Shown: positions 35,301 through 47,346 of the stretch, one piece after another
Position numbering within the stretch: position 1 is the first letter of the stretch
Layout of the letters: every line of letters starts with the position of its first letter
DNA from: Diprion similis
Lineage: Eukaryota > Arthropoda > Insecta > Hymenoptera > Diprionidae
DNA: 64,000 nt
Direction: 5' to 3'
Assembly: GCF_021155765.1 (NCBI RefSeq)
Contig: NC_060114.1
Location: 14,269,501-14,333,500, forward strand
Notes under the pieces: generated by a model
What the model saw: the letters and a program-made list of their open reading frames with translations, nothing else
What the model was told of the DNA's origin: nothing
Database searches by the model: none
Position numbers and translations under genes: made by a program

Positions 35301-38300
35301 ATTGACTCACCAATATGCCGAAGTCTGTGAGTAGACACGGTTGAACCGTAACAATCCCAAATTCAGATGCATAAGGTTTTATGAATAAAAGCCAATATTT
35401 AATTGTACCACAGTTGAATTGAAGCGTACATGATTTATTTCAGTGGGAAAAACTGAACCGAACCTCGATGATCTTGGATTAGCCTTTCAGCACATGAATA
35501 TAGACATTCAAGAACTAGCAGAATACGTTAAAAATGTTGATTCAGTCCCGTGCGCAGTCGAGGTACCTAAATTTCCTGTACCTCGCGAAAGTCATATGAA
35601 TTTTTTGAAGCCAGGAAGCAGAGAGGTCGTTACTAGACCTGTTCACGTTCACGAACACTTGCCAGCTATGTACCCTGACACAGAAGGTATGAGTTGATGA
35701 GAAATATGCAAGTTATTAATTGCACAAAAACTGATCATTGGATAAATTTAAGAAAAATAATACTCCCGAGTGCGACACCTCTTGATGATTTCGATCCAAT
35801 TAAAACTCAGCATCAATATTTCATATTGTAGATGAATATCCTTCAACTAAGTCTGAAAACCCATCTGAAACAACTCCAGAAGTTACGTCTTTGAACGGTT
35901 CTCCACCCGGTGGATCAGCGAACGTATCGCCACAAAGTACTTCGCCGCAAGTGGTTTTCAAACGCCCTGGCGATCCAGTGTCTCTTGAGAGTCCGATAGC
36001 TAAAAGACCAAGAGTAGTTGAGGAAGGTAGACCGCTGCGCGAGATTCACAGCGTGATGATGACTACTTCGGGGTTTTTGTCTCCTGCTAGGGAAGGAAAA
36101 CTTCCGGAAGCTCGAACACCTCAGCAAGCTCGATCAGATTCTCCGTCGCCAAGCTCATATCCGATGGTTCCCCCTGAATTGAAGTGCGAGAAAAAGCCAA
36201 AGAAAATTGTAAATAAGAAGAGTGGAGAAGATAAGAAACTCGATAAAGAAAATAAGAAGAAGGACAGAGCAAAGGAGCTCTTTAAACCAGATAAAATTGA
36301 TGATAGTAAAGTTAAGAAATTAGCTGGCATGAAGGAGCTTGCCAAATTGAAAGCCCTCAAGCCAGGTGGCGGCAAGGGCCAAACAGGGATAGCTGGTCCC
36401 TCAGCGCGGCCCTCGACACCTAAACTTTCGCCCCCAAAACCCGCCGGGAGTCCGAAGCCTCCTAAAGTTGTGCAGCCAAAAACAAAGGTAGAAAAATCTG
36501 AACCAATAAGCAGTGGCGTGGTGCAAGAAAGGAAAGAAGAGAAGGTAGACAAGTTGCCGTCCGAGCCTGACAAGCAGAAGCTCAATATTTTCAAGAAAAT
36601 CTCAAAGCCCCGCGACGATAAGGAGAAGGAAACTCCAGAGATTAAGCACAAGGATTTGGACTCGCGTGAAAGTTCGCCAGGTTTGATAATCGACGAGAAT
36701 ATCGAGAAGCTGAACAGAAAAAATGACGTGGAGGTGAAAACTGAGGAGAAGAAGACGCCCCATACACCTGATGTACATGTACAACCTGATTCCGGGGATC
36801 CAACTGGTCTTCAAAGCCCGTCCTCTGACATCTACATGTTCGATGACATGTCGCCACCGGGCACTCCTAGTACACCAAAAACTCCCGAACTTAACGTACC
36901 TGTGGTTACGGATCAGAAAAAGAAACGGAAAGAGAAGGGAAAGAAAAAGGAAACTAAATTAAAAAGTCCCAAGCAATGCATTAGTCCAAAAAAGGTAAAA
37001 AATGGTCCAAGATATCAGTATTTTTTACAAAGTAATTACCTCCTGTTTCTCTTCAAGCCGTAATAACACTTTGGTTTCATGTTTTTTCAGATCAAAATGT
37101 CTAACGATTTGGTGGAGCCGGATACACCGGAGAGGCCAAAGACTCCGCAGGCACCAGAACCACCACTTAGAGAAATGGGACTGCCTCCGACAATGCCGTT
37201 TCCATTTTTCCCAACTTTTCCACCAGCTCCTGGTCTTATCCCACCTCCCATGGGTCACCCATTGTTTCCGAGGTTTCCTCTTCCGCTGGGCAGAGGAGCG
37301 CCGCATCCTGCAATGCCCAACTTACCGTTGCCCCCAAGATTCATTGGACTGAATGCGAAAGTGGACGACTTTCCACCTCCGAAACCTAAGCCTTCTGAAC
37401 GAGAGAAACCGCTGCCTATACCAACGATGCCCAGCTTACCTATTCCGCCAGCTAAGCCCGAAAAACCCGAAAAAGAGAAACCGGAAAAGGTCCCAAAAAT
37501 CTCTAAACATGACAAGGAGTTGTTGGCTCAACCCATCGCCCCAACCCTGCAACCTTCGAATCTAGTTTTACCTATAATAAATAATAATTTTGTGAGCAAT
37601 CCCTCTTTGCTTACACCAAAGAGCCCAAAAGTTGATAAAATTGACAAGGTAATGTTGTTTTTTATGCTATGAAGTCCTATTGTTGACAGGAATTTTTTTC
37701 ACTCTGAACGTAACAAGCCTTTGATATTCCGTAGTTTGGATAGAAAATGTAACTGTTGGGATTTACTGGTGATCAATTTTTACGCGCAGTTAAACTAACA
37801 ATTATCTGTTGCAGAAATTGAAAGAGCACAAGAAAGAAAAGAAAGATAAGCTTAAAAAGAAGAAAGAGAAGAAAGAGAAGCATAAAGAAAAGGGAGAGAA
37901 GAATAAGGAGAAAAAAGAAAAGAGCGAGAAAAAGGAAAAAGCTGAGAAGATTAAGGAAAAGCGAGAGAAAAAAGAAAAACGCAAAGACAAAGACGTAAGT
38001 AATTTGCTTACGCGTTTGAATTCCAGATCCCAGTTTGCATCTTCACTGTGAATGAGGAAAATATGCATAAAGCAATTTTACAAAGCAGTTATTAGGGTTT
38101 CAAAGAATCTCGGTCTGGATTGTTGTTTCAAACAATGAATTAATAATTTGGTCTTCGATATTTCAGAAAGAGGATAAAGCCGAAGGTGTGCCTAAAATCA
38201 CGCTGAAACTGGGTCCAGCATCTCCTAGACCACCCACACCTGATACGACACCTTTAACGAAAATGTGAGTGTCCTGAAACCATAAGACACACTTAAATCC

Positions 38301-41300
38301 AGATATACTGCTTACCAGCCTGCTTTTCTAAGTGTTGTATAAACCCTCCAGGCATTACGATTCAGTGGTGCAAAATTTTTACCGTCAGAATGATGGCATC
38401 AAGTTTACAGCAATGGAAGTCGACCGCACTAAACATAATGGTACATTTTCAATTTTCACAGAACGATAAAACCGCTGCTGAAGAAACCTGACGACGAAGT
38501 TAAACGCGAACCAAGTCCAGAATTGGCTAAGATATCGGCGTTGATAACTCGGCCACCAAAGCAGAAGTCAACAAGTAAGAGAATGGAGGATGGGCTTTTA
38601 GACGCCAGCCCTACCTTTTCTTCTGATATCAATGTTACGGCCCATATTTCCTCAGCTACGACACCTCGGGCTAAAAAATCCCTATTCAAAACACTTCCAC
38701 CCAGAGAATCGTCAGTTTTATCCTATTCCGAAACACCCGATATTCCAAGTCCTCCATTGCCTCAACAACGAGCAGCGTTTTACTTCGTAAGTACGTTCGC
38801 TTATTATTTGAGCAGTGACAAAAGTTTTATTACTGATTTTCACTTGATATATTATACTTCAACTCCAAGCCCAAGTTTTCAGAGTCTTGCAAAAAATTCC
38901 TGTCGCGTATGTTAAAGATGAAATAATACAAACAGCGCGGTTGAGAACTTTGTCACTGCTCTACAGACTGCGAGATCATATTTATTCCTTAATCTGCATT
39001 TTCTACACGCAGATCAGCCGTGGTTTTTCTGATTTTCGTCCAAGATGCAACAGTTATGGACCCACGAAGTCAGGTCAATTTACATTTTGAAAAAATTGTT
39101 ATTTATTTATTCTTCTGGGCACCTCTGAACAATTAATTTTCATGATCTCGCAGTCTTTTAATTTTCTTCTGCGACCTCATATGTAAATTTTTGTATCAAA
39201 CTCAGAATTTGTCATTTGATCGTAGTACCAATATCTGTTTCATTTTATCCGAATAATGTTTTTCTCTAAAAATAAAATCGTACCATAATTATTTGACACT
39301 GAATGAGAAATTAGTATAAAATTTCACATGAGGTTGCAGAAGTATTACAGTTAATGAGTAACGGCCCAACCCATCCAATACAACAAAACCGCAGGTTTCA
39401 AAGCCTCACTTGATTATTTTTCGTCTTCGTTTGCTCTACGTTTTCTATGCATCTAGAACTTATGGTGGCGGTATAGTTTTCAGTTTTAGTTGATGCTTCA
39501 AAAACGTTACTACATACAATTCTGTACATATAATTACGTAGATGACCTTGTCCAAAATATTTCTAGACGTATTTAGAGTTTGCCAAGTAAAAATTATTAT
39601 TTTTCTTCCGACTGTTATTTTACAGTTTTTTTCTCACATTGAAAATTCATTCACCCCTTCAATATTTTATTGCAAACTCTTCGTATTAGCTTCTATCAGC
39701 GTTTTTTCTATCCTTGGAAAACTTCCAGCTAAGAATGGAAAGTCTGAAAAATTTTTTTCGCAAGGAATCATTTTTACAAAAATTTATATCTCGTCTCCAG
39801 TTAAAAGTATTTCCATATTTATTTTTAATGACATCATAAATTTATTATTTACTTTTATATACTCGTCGATTTGCAGCGTTTCATTGATTGATTTATTTTC
39901 ATTCGATCATTCATTCGTTCATTCACTCATACATTCATTCATTCATTCATCCACGTAATGTTTTAATAACGTCGGTTGTACTTGTCTCTTCTTATTCTGA
40001 AATCTAGGCAGCATCCCTAAAAGCGAACGTTAATTTACTCGCCGAAAGTAAAAAATCTATACCTTTGTTTAAGACAAAGTAGTTACCCGTCTTCAGATAT
40101 ATGACTACACTGATTAATCAAATTCAGTTCATGAATTAATATTTGAAACAACAAGAAAGAAAGAAAGAACTAATTTCGTGAACACTTTCAAACGTCAGTG
40201 ATTTGACGTCAACTTTTCGGCTTTCTTACAGTTTCTTGCGTACATCTTAGCGCTATGATGAATTATGATTATAACCATTTATCGTTAAACTCTGTCAGTG
40301 CGCACTCTGTTATTTAAAACGTAGCACATTTTTCTACTGCACAATATGTATATTTATTTATTTATTTATCTATTTATTACTCAATCACTTGACTATCATT
40401 GTGTATTTTTTTGAGATTCGAATGTTTCTAGGCTAATGCTAGGTAAAAGATTCTTTCCTAGAATTAATACATTTCTTAATAATTGAGGCAACTTAGTTCT
40501 TGTACGAGCATGAATGTAGAAATTAAAAATTTCCTTGTAATTACTCTGAACTAAAAGTATTGATACCTTCGTAAGTAAAATTGCACGCTTTTAATCGTAT
40601 TTCAAAATCTTTCCACTATATCTTCGAAGTATGATTTCAACTTGACTGATATAATAGCGCAAAACAACAGTCGAAGTAACAGAAGGTGTGCAAACTGCGA
40701 CTTATTTCGAATATCTTTCGGTTTTATCTTTTTCGTTTACGTCTCTTTAGACTTTCTCATGTATGTATTAAAGTTTCTTTTTACCACTCGATTTTAGCTT
40801 GTAGAATTAAAATGACGTTATTCTTTGTACAATTTCGTGACTGTGAACTGTTGCAGCAAATTTATAACGAAACAAACATCACAGATACGGTGAAAGCATG
40901 GTTTAAAAAGACCGACATATCTTCTATCGTCTTTAAGTAAAAACTATTTCAGAATAATTCTAAACGAGTTGAAATTTAGAGCAAAATATTTTACTTGATT
41001 GATGTTAGCGATAACATTTACTAGATACTGTCGAAACGGTTTCTTGTAGTTGAAATTAAGCTGCATGCTGCTTGCATAGTGTAATGTGTTTAGCATGCGC
41101 GAAAAGTCAGCAATATAACCAAGGATTTTGCCGGCACAGAGGTGAAAGCAGATGGGATTACAAAGAAGGACGACATCAAGGAAGATAAAGAAAATGGGGT
41201 CAACACTGCCACAGCGACAACCGCCACCACCGTGGTGAGTAAACGAGTAATTCACTCCCTACTTGAACGAGAGAGGAGTACGCGCCGATTATCACTCCGT

Positions 41301-42952
41301 TTTTAATCTGAACAAACGATTATAGACAACGTGCATTGTGTTCCGATATAATATTGTTCAATGGAAATTTAGAGCTGTCGGCAGCGCTAAGAAATGTTTG
41401 AAATGTTGATTGTTTTGATAAAAAGTAAAATCTAGCAAAGGCGCTCGGTCGAACAGTTAATCGCTGTCTCCGCTTCCTTCTATTATCTAACGAAGGTTCA
41501 GTTTTGCGAGGAGAGATTTGAAATCCGCATATTTTGATTCTGTTGAGACTTGCATGATTTTTAAACACACGACTTGCGAGTTTTTTGCGAGCGTGGTACC
41601 ATACAGGGATTGTTTAAGAGGCAGGATTGAAGGTGCCTGATACTTTTAGTTTACAAAAGTTAGAAAACGCTGAATAGTGTTTTCATTTTTAGGCTTTAGT
41701 ATTACTTTTTTATAGCAAAGTTGAAGCTGGAAAATCAATAATAACAAAATAGCGTGCGATGCATTCTGCCTGAGTTACAGATTATACTCTTTAAAAAAAA
41801 AAGAGCATTCTTGGCTGTTAACGTTGTATTCTGATGGGATATACGTTGGAATTTCAAGGCAGTTTTTACATATAAAGAAGAGACAAGTATCGAAGATCAA
41901 TTTCTATTCATCATCATAATCATGCGCTGTGGTAATTTATAATTCGACCCTGAATCCTACAATCATCATTGCATAATTCAAAGAATTTTGAAAAAAAGAT
42001 GATATTGAATGATAATAACAATAATAATAATAATTTTGAAACCCGCCACACCCCTTCGGGTACGTTCCCATAAGCGAATAGCCTGTGCAGGGTGAGAGCG
42101 AACTTGATGTTCAATAGAAATATCCGCATTTGCACGAGGGACAAGGAAAGCCGCCGGAAACCTTGTCCTGGTGTAACCAGATCGAGTTCAAGGCTTAGCA
42201 CACCGATTCGGCACCTGAACGGCATGACCTGTCTTCCAATTTCTTGCGAGTTGCCGCTCAGGTTCTCGAGAGGCTGGAGATTTGAATTCAGGTCCTCTAA
42301 TTTCTCAGTCTTGCATGCTCCGCTGCTACGGTCGGTCTTAATCTCGAAATAATTCATGAAAGTTAATGTTAGGGTGACCTTAAGTGATGTACTATCAACC
42401 GCGGATGATTTAGTTAATGTTCGTTCTTGGATATTAAAAGTTTTGACAAAATATTATTACATTGGTTGATGCAAATCGAGTCGATAAAAAAGGAAAATTT
42501 GAAAAAATAGTTTCTTGATAACTGGGTTGGGTTGTTCTCTGGTTTTTCAAAATGTACGGATCCCATTACTCTACGAGTGTTACAGGATCAAGAGGGAAGA
42601 CAAGTATGGATATGTCCCGCGTGTGGAAACCAGGACGATGGTACTCCTATGATCGGATGCGACGATTGCGACGCTTGGTATCATTGGTAAGAATTAATCG
42701 ATTTCGATAAATCATTGAGACGCATGAAGAAAAAAATCGCTTCGACAATTCTTATCAATCTAGAAACTCGTGAGTAAGGATTACATCACTATTTCATTTG
42801 TCTGTAAAAATTTCAGGGTTTGCGTAGGCATGCAAGTACCTCCGGCAAAGAACGAGGATTGGTATTGTCGTTTGTGCATAGCTAAAAAGCAAGAGCTTCA
42901 TCATGACAAGAAGAAGAAGAAGCGTAAGAAAAAAGTGAAGGTGACTGCCTAG
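35161..42952 (+). CDS. TAF3: TFIID subunit TAF3 (histone fold + PHD finger)
   Basis: TAF3 is a core-promoter factor that pairs with TAF10 through a histone fold and reads H3K4me3 through a PHD finger. The gene model has ten exons: 35161-35326, 35444-35686, 35832-36994, 37091-37648, 37815-37994, 38167-38264, 38462-38786, 41124-41234, 42586-42686 and 42817-42952. They total 3081 nt (1026 aa), close to human TAF3. Residues 1-80 (MAAEYSRNVLRVVVAQICQ, STPLEFLVDLMQEYL) are the histone fold. The middle is disordered and rich in Pro, Lys and Glu, including an all K/E exon 5. Residues ~955-1003 are the PHD finger: CPAC, CDDC, the WYHWVCVG segment and CRLC supply the Cys4-His-Cys3 ligands. It ends in a basic tail and TAG. 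Exon 8 has a weak acceptor and may be optional. Confidence 0.95.
39907..39951. repeat. (ATTC)n tetranucleotide repeat
   Basis: About eleven copies of ATTC-type units with substitutions, in TAF3 intron 7. Confidence 0.9.
40350..40379. repeat. (TATT)n tetranucleotide repeat
   Basis: Seven units of TATT with one C substitution, in TAF3 intron 7. Confidence 0.9.
42040..42357. other. GC-rich island inside TAF3 intron 8, with a 145-codon antisense ORF
   Basis: The surroundings are AT-rich, yet this ~320-bp block is clearly richer in G and C. The minus strand is open from an ATG at 42357 down to 41920. Over the island the third codon positions are mostly G/C, which is coding-like. The frame then runs into a translated AAT microsatellite (a Leu run). 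I recognise no domain. A short inverted repeat, GACAAGG..CCTTGTC, lies near 42141-42168. Candidates are an old transposon or gene fragment, a nested gene exon, a structured RNA or a regulatory island. Confidence 0.45.
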
Positions 42953-43252
42953 TATAAGCTAACCGGGCCCGGTGCAAGGCCCGGTTTACCCAGCCAATCT
43001 GCGGCTAAGGTCAAGCTAAAGGGTGGCAATAAAATTAGCATGAAAGGGGTCGGTATGAAGGGGAAAAAGGTGTCCAAAAAGGAACTCAAAGTACAGATGA
43101 AAGGGTTTAAAACAAAAACTGGAAAGCCTAAAACAAAGGGTAAAAAGAGCGGATTGAAAATGCAAACAGTCAAGAAAGGTAAACGACTTAAGGACATTTC
43201 CGCAGTGTAGAAGAGTACAAAGGTGAAGAAGAAGAAGAATAATGGTGTTCAT
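42953..43252 (+). other. In-frame Lys-rich open frame directly after the TAF3 stop codon (candidate readthrough extension)
   Basis: After TAG (42950-42952) the same frame is open for 85 codons to a second TAG (43208-43210), then 14 more codons to TAA (43253-43255). The first part starts YKLTGPGARPGLPSQS. It becomes a Lys/Gly/Met-rich basic tail with 25 Lys in 85 residues, in keeping with the basic end of TAF3. The stretch has higher GC than the flanking 3' DNA. An AATAAA overlaps the final TAA, so almost the entire short 3' UTR is this open frame. It could be stop-codon readthrough, a lineage-specific premature stop or a sequence error. Confidence 0.5.
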
Positions 43253-43253
43253 T

Positions 43254-43259
43254 AATAAA
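43254..43259 (+). terminator. TAF3: TAF3 polyadenylation signal AATAAA
   Basis: A canonical hexamer about 300 nt after the TAF3 stop, the first one downstream in sense orientation. Confidence 0.6.
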
Positions 43260-45795
43260 CGTAGTTAGATTGAATTTGGGAAGAATTGAACATCACAGTT
43301 GGGTTTCGTTGTTCAGTCATTAGGGAATAGATCATAGCGGCACCTTTGGTCTCTAGTTATTCAGAAAACTTGGTTCTGTTACCAACTTATAATTTCCTGA
43401 TGCCGTAATGAGGTTCAAGTTAGTAACGATAGCGTTACAATGAATGTTTAGGAAGAATAGTTTTTTCCTAATTTTAGGCTTGTCTGAAATTGAATAAACC
43501 GTAACAAGGCAGAAACGTTCTCATATTTTTAAAACTCGAATCTTTTAAAATCATTCTAAAATTACAAAGTGATAATTTTTTCCCTATCGATTCATCGCGT
43601 TAACCTTACTAACTTTAATCTCGTACATCGTAGGCGTTATCCTTGGTGTTAATTTATTTTACCCCTTGATATTGTTTAAAAGACTTTAAAAAAATTATGA
43701 ATTCCACATGATTATTTCTTCGTTTTTTACTCAAATTTCACGAGTAGAACAATTTATTTGAACTTGGCAGACGCATCTTTTCTGAGCTATCGGAGACCAT
43801 AGGATTTAAAATCTCATCCGTAGTTGTACTTTTACAATTTTATAATGTGCGACGTAGTGGTTAACAGATTCCGACTGACCCGCATTTTTGCATCTGAGAT
43901 AAATTGAAGTGAAGTGATTGAATCCTTCTCAAAATATCAGTATAGCGATTAAAGATTTTTGTACATAAATTAAAGGTACTCGTTGATACCTTTCGTTGGC
44001 AGAATGGTTGAAAATCAGTTGAAGATTGTGAGATATTGTTACGTTAGATGTTCAATCTAAATTTGAATGATTTCCAGATTTAACCAAAGTGGTTGCATTT
44101 TGAAAAGGAGAAATCAAAAAGGACGTAAGTGCGTGCAAGTAAAAAATTGAAAAGAAAATGAATAAAAAAAAACGGAGGAAAATTACTTTTTGTTTTCTAC
44201 ATAGCTAATCATCACTGGGAAAAAAACAAAAGAAACATTTTAATAAAATGGAATAAATAAATGGCACTGCAAATTACCTTTTTCAATTCTCCTCTTCATA
44301 TGTGAATGTAATTATTCTGTTTTTGATTTCTTTTCACTCGATCTATTTATACATACTTTTGCATCCGCTCGAGATTGCGTCAGGAAAAAGTATAGAATAT
44401 TGTATAAACTCGCATAACAATTTATACATATAACGGTGTTACTTTTACGGTCATAGACAGCAACAAATATGTTGAATGAATAGTATGGATCAAATCAAGT
44501 CTGACCAAGTTTGATTTCTAATGCAAATTTTCAAGTCTTTTTGCAGTCTTGTGCCACTTAAAGTAATGTTATACATATATGTGAATTAAAGGATAACTAA
44601 TTTTTTCTTTGAAAGTCAAGTTATATTCTACGTGTATATAATATAGTAATAATAATAATAATGATGATGATGATGATGATGATGATGACAATGACGTGAA
44701 TAATAGTAAATAAAGTAACCCCGAGCTAGTATAAATACTTGGAAAGAGAAGATAATTTTAAAAAATGTTGTGTATAATAATGATAATCTTTATTTAAAAG
44801 ATACACGTCTAAAGACGACTTGAATCATGTATCATAAAATATCATACTATAGGTTGAAATATAAAGAAATGTTGTAAGCTTGTAAACCAACTAGCTTCAA
44901 ACAAGACCTGTATTTTCTGTATTCATGTGATCCATACTTTACGTGTATTATTCGTAAAAAGAAATATCTATGGCTTCAACTACACCTACGTCATGTAAAT
45001 ATATTTAATATAATAGTACAGAAAATTTACAGTAGAAATATTTATATTCAATTATTTATGGATTCAATTCAGAAATGAATAGTCGATCTACTACTGCCAA
45101 AATCATTATTTGCAATATGTTTGGAATATTATTGGTGATTTACGTATTATGGTTTCTCCTTTTGTATAACAATTCAAATTCTCAAACTTCCGCACTGTGA
45201 ATTATTGAATTATAAAATGACCCCGTTACTTTTCTCCAAAAATTGAATTTTTTCAACTAATTTTCCGTTTTTACCTATGAATAAATACGGAATTAATATA
45301 ACTTTAAAATTTATTGCAGAACTCGTTCTAATCACTTTATAGGTGATTCGTTGTTTACGACAATTTAGAGAGTCAATTAATCTTTGCAAAATTTTCTAAA
45401 ACTCTGGATAATCATAACGTTTTATCTATCATATACGTATATAAATATATCTACACGGATTATTAACAGCCAGGAAAAGTTATTTAACTGTAAAGTATAT
45501 GTTTTATTGATAGTACACTTTCGAATGATGTCCTTGTCCAATTCTAAGATTGTGTATTAACGTAAATAAACATTTTACAGAAATATTGATTACGGAACAA
45601 AGAGTTCAAGTTATTGATTTGATTTAGTTGATGAATTTATATAAAACAGAATTTATTATACATACAATTGTATAAAAAAAAATTAACAATATTGTCAATT
45701 TTAAGCTAAGTTGAATTGAAAAAAAAAATACGCATTATTTACTTCTTCTGCTAAAAAATTGATTGAATAACAGGAGATTTTCTGATCCGTCAATA
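43260..45795. other. Intergenic region between the convergent TAF3 and CNOT11 genes
   Basis: This is strongly AT-rich DNA of about 2.5 kb. I see no ORF, RNA gene or mobile element beyond simple repeats. It probably contains alternative 3' UTR of TAF3 and the end of the CNOT11 transcript. Confidence 0.6.
44647..44690. repeat. Compound (AAT)n-(ATG)n microsatellite
   Basis: Five or six AAT units pass directly into about nine ATG units, then a degenerate tail. Confidence 0.95.
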
Positions 45796-45801
45796 TTTAT
45801 T
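45796..45801 (-). terminator. CNOT11: CNOT11 polyadenylation signal AATAAA
   Basis: The complement of TTTATT, 178 nt beyond the CNOT11 stop on the gene strand. It is the best hexamer nearby. Confidence 0.5.
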
Positions 45802-45978
45802 ATCATTGCATGTTAAAAGAAAAATTCGGATCAATGTGGGCCAGAAGATTTGGTCCAGTATTTCCACGAAGAGTATACCAAACGAAGCATCTCAACTTTC
45901 CAATTGCCAATACCACGACAATCCGTTTCTCAACTATTGATTCTAATCCAAGTTTTCCATTGCTTGCAATAATTCTAT

Positions 45979-47346
45979 TCAGCATGGATCGATCTTACTT
46001 TTGGCCGGTGGGGCATTAAGCCCACCGATATCACCAGATTCAAGTTGTTTAAGCAGCCGAAAGAGTGCAGCAGCTTCTCTAATTCTGCTAAACTCGATGC
46101 AAAAGGCTTGTACCTCGATGAAAAGTTCTTGAACATTAATTATCTTGTTTCTGATTAGAGACTGGAGGAACACGCAAACCAGGCGTACCAAACGATTCTG
46201 CATATACCGATCCTTGATGGTTTCACAAGTCGAAATGCAATTACTGATGTAGAGGTGAACAAACTCCGTTGGCAGATCGACTGTCGTTGTCAATCTGTTG
46301 ACAACTTCCATAGAATGCAAGGACATCTCCATATTAACTAGCACGCTAAAGTACTCAGTTATTTGGCTGGACTGCATAAGCTTCAGCAGGACTTCAATGG
46401 CTATTAGCGGATTGTTTTCAACCAAATCCGGAAGCTTTACTGGAGTCAAACCGATATGGTAAACGAGTTTTGGGTCAGCGTCTAGTTCCATAAGCAAATG
46501 CTGCTGCTGCTGGAGAGTCAACGCACTCTTAAAGGCCCTGCCCATTAGTCTGCGTGCCTCGGCGCCAGCGCAGTTAGACACACACATGGAAGAATCGTAC
46601 TCCACAGTGAACTGGCTTGGCTCCTCAACGTTCATCCATGCAAGTTCATCCGCGGCGTGATACAGCGGTGGTGCGAGCCTCAGGAATTCTGGCCGATAGC
46701 TTTGGCTACAAAGAGGAGGCTCGCCGATCACCAGACTCTCCGCTATAGCTCTGCCAACTTTCTTGTCTATCTCGCCAGCTTTTGAGCGGTCCATGTCCGG
46801 GAGGATTACTGGATTTCCACATTTGCTCACGCTCGGTAGTTCGGACAGCCTTTCTGCTAGCTGAAGCTGCAGACTAGTGAGATCAACCAATGGAGTAGCA
46901 GAGTGAGACATCTCTTCTATGATTTGTCTCGCTGTTTTTTTCATCGTCTCTTTGGCTCCATAGCCGAGTAGGTGGCTAAGCAGGTTCTTCTCACATCTGG
47001 AGAGCGCCGGGATGTGTCCAGAGAAGTTTGGCCGAGACACCGAACCTGAAGCACTCTCATCCGAGGGCTTTAATACCTGGATGAAGACCGTGGCAAACGG
47101 CGTGGAGGCCAGCTGTTCGCCTCGATAAAGGTCGTAGAGAAGAGCGAGCGCCATTATTCGCTGAACATTATTTGGTAGAAGGTCGATGTGCTGAAGAAGC
47201 AGCAACAAGGTTGTTCCGACTTTGAAGAAATCCTCCTTGGCAAACGCCTGGTGCAACTGATTAGATAGTGATTCTAAACTGGTATCCAGGTTCTCCTCGT
47301 CCAGAATATCGAGCAGGGTTGATAATTGCTTCGGTGTTGCAGACAT
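45979..47346 (-). CDS. CNOT11: CCR4-NOT complex subunit 11 (intronless)
   Basis: CNOT11 is a subunit of the CCR4-NOT deadenylase complex. It docks with CNOT10 on the N-terminus of CNOT1 and takes part in mRNA decay and repression. A single open frame of 455 codons starts [20 protein letters not shown] and ends [12 protein letters not shown]. The N-terminal helical repeat part contains [28 protein letters not shown]. The conserved C-terminal domain contains [12 protein letters not shown]-type, [22 protein letters not shown] and [17 protein letters not shown] blocks typical of the family. Human CNOT11 is about 510 aa; the difference is a shorter N-terminus and linker. The lack of introns contrasts with every other gene here. 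It is head-to-head with MON2, with 1.39 kb between ATGs. Confidence 0.95.
   Translation of the reverse strand: MSATPKQLSTLLDILDEENLDTSLESLSNQLHQAFAKEDFFKVGTTLLLLLQHIDLLPNNVQRIMALALLYDLYRGEQLASTPFATVFIQVLKPSDESASGSVSRPNFSGHIPALSRCEKNLLSHLLGYGAKETMKKTARQIIEEMSHSATPLVDLTSLQLQLAERLSELPSVSKCGNPVILPDMDRSKAGEIDKKVGRAIAESLVIGEPPLCSQSYRPEFLRLAPPLYHAADELAWMNVEEPSQFTVEYDSSMCVSNCAGAEARRLMGRAFKSALTLQQQQHLLMELDADPKLVYHIGLTPVKLPDLVENNPLIAIEVLLKLMQSSQITEYFSVLVNMEMSLHSMEVVNRLTTTVDLPTEFVHLYISNCISTCETIKDRYMQNRLVRLVCVFLQSLIRNKIINVQELFIEVQAFCIEFSRIREAAALFRLLKQLESGDIGGLNAPPAKSKIDPC

Larger units (their letters stand above)
38787..41123 (+). other. TAF3: Large TAF3 intron 7
   Basis: This is the longest intron in the window (2.3 kb), AT-rich, with tetranucleotide repeats. 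One possible cryptic exon exists: an acceptor ctacacgcag at about 39012 is followed by an in-frame stretch up to TCAG|GTCAAT near 39075. It resembles no TAF3 sequence I know. No transposon protein is seen. Confidence 0.5.

Noticed and set aside
36121-36651. 176-codon minus-strand frame opposite TAF3 exon 3
   Set aside because: Its Ser/Phe-rich composition is the mirror of the Lys/Glu-rich TAF3 exon; shadow only.
39542-39958. 138-codon plus-strand frame in TAF3 intron 7
   Set aside because: It is AT-driven Phe/Ile/Ser-rich sequence ending in a translated ATTC microsatellite, with no splice link.
42938-42952. GTGACTGCCTAG as a mini-intron removing the TAF3 stop
   Set aside because: It starts GT and ends AG and its removal keeps the frame, but 12 nt is far below any spliceosomal intron length.
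45803-45985. 60-codon frame just after the CNOT11 stop as a C-terminal continuation
   Set aside because: It is in a different frame, and CNOT11 already ends like its relatives after the [12 protein letters not shown] block.
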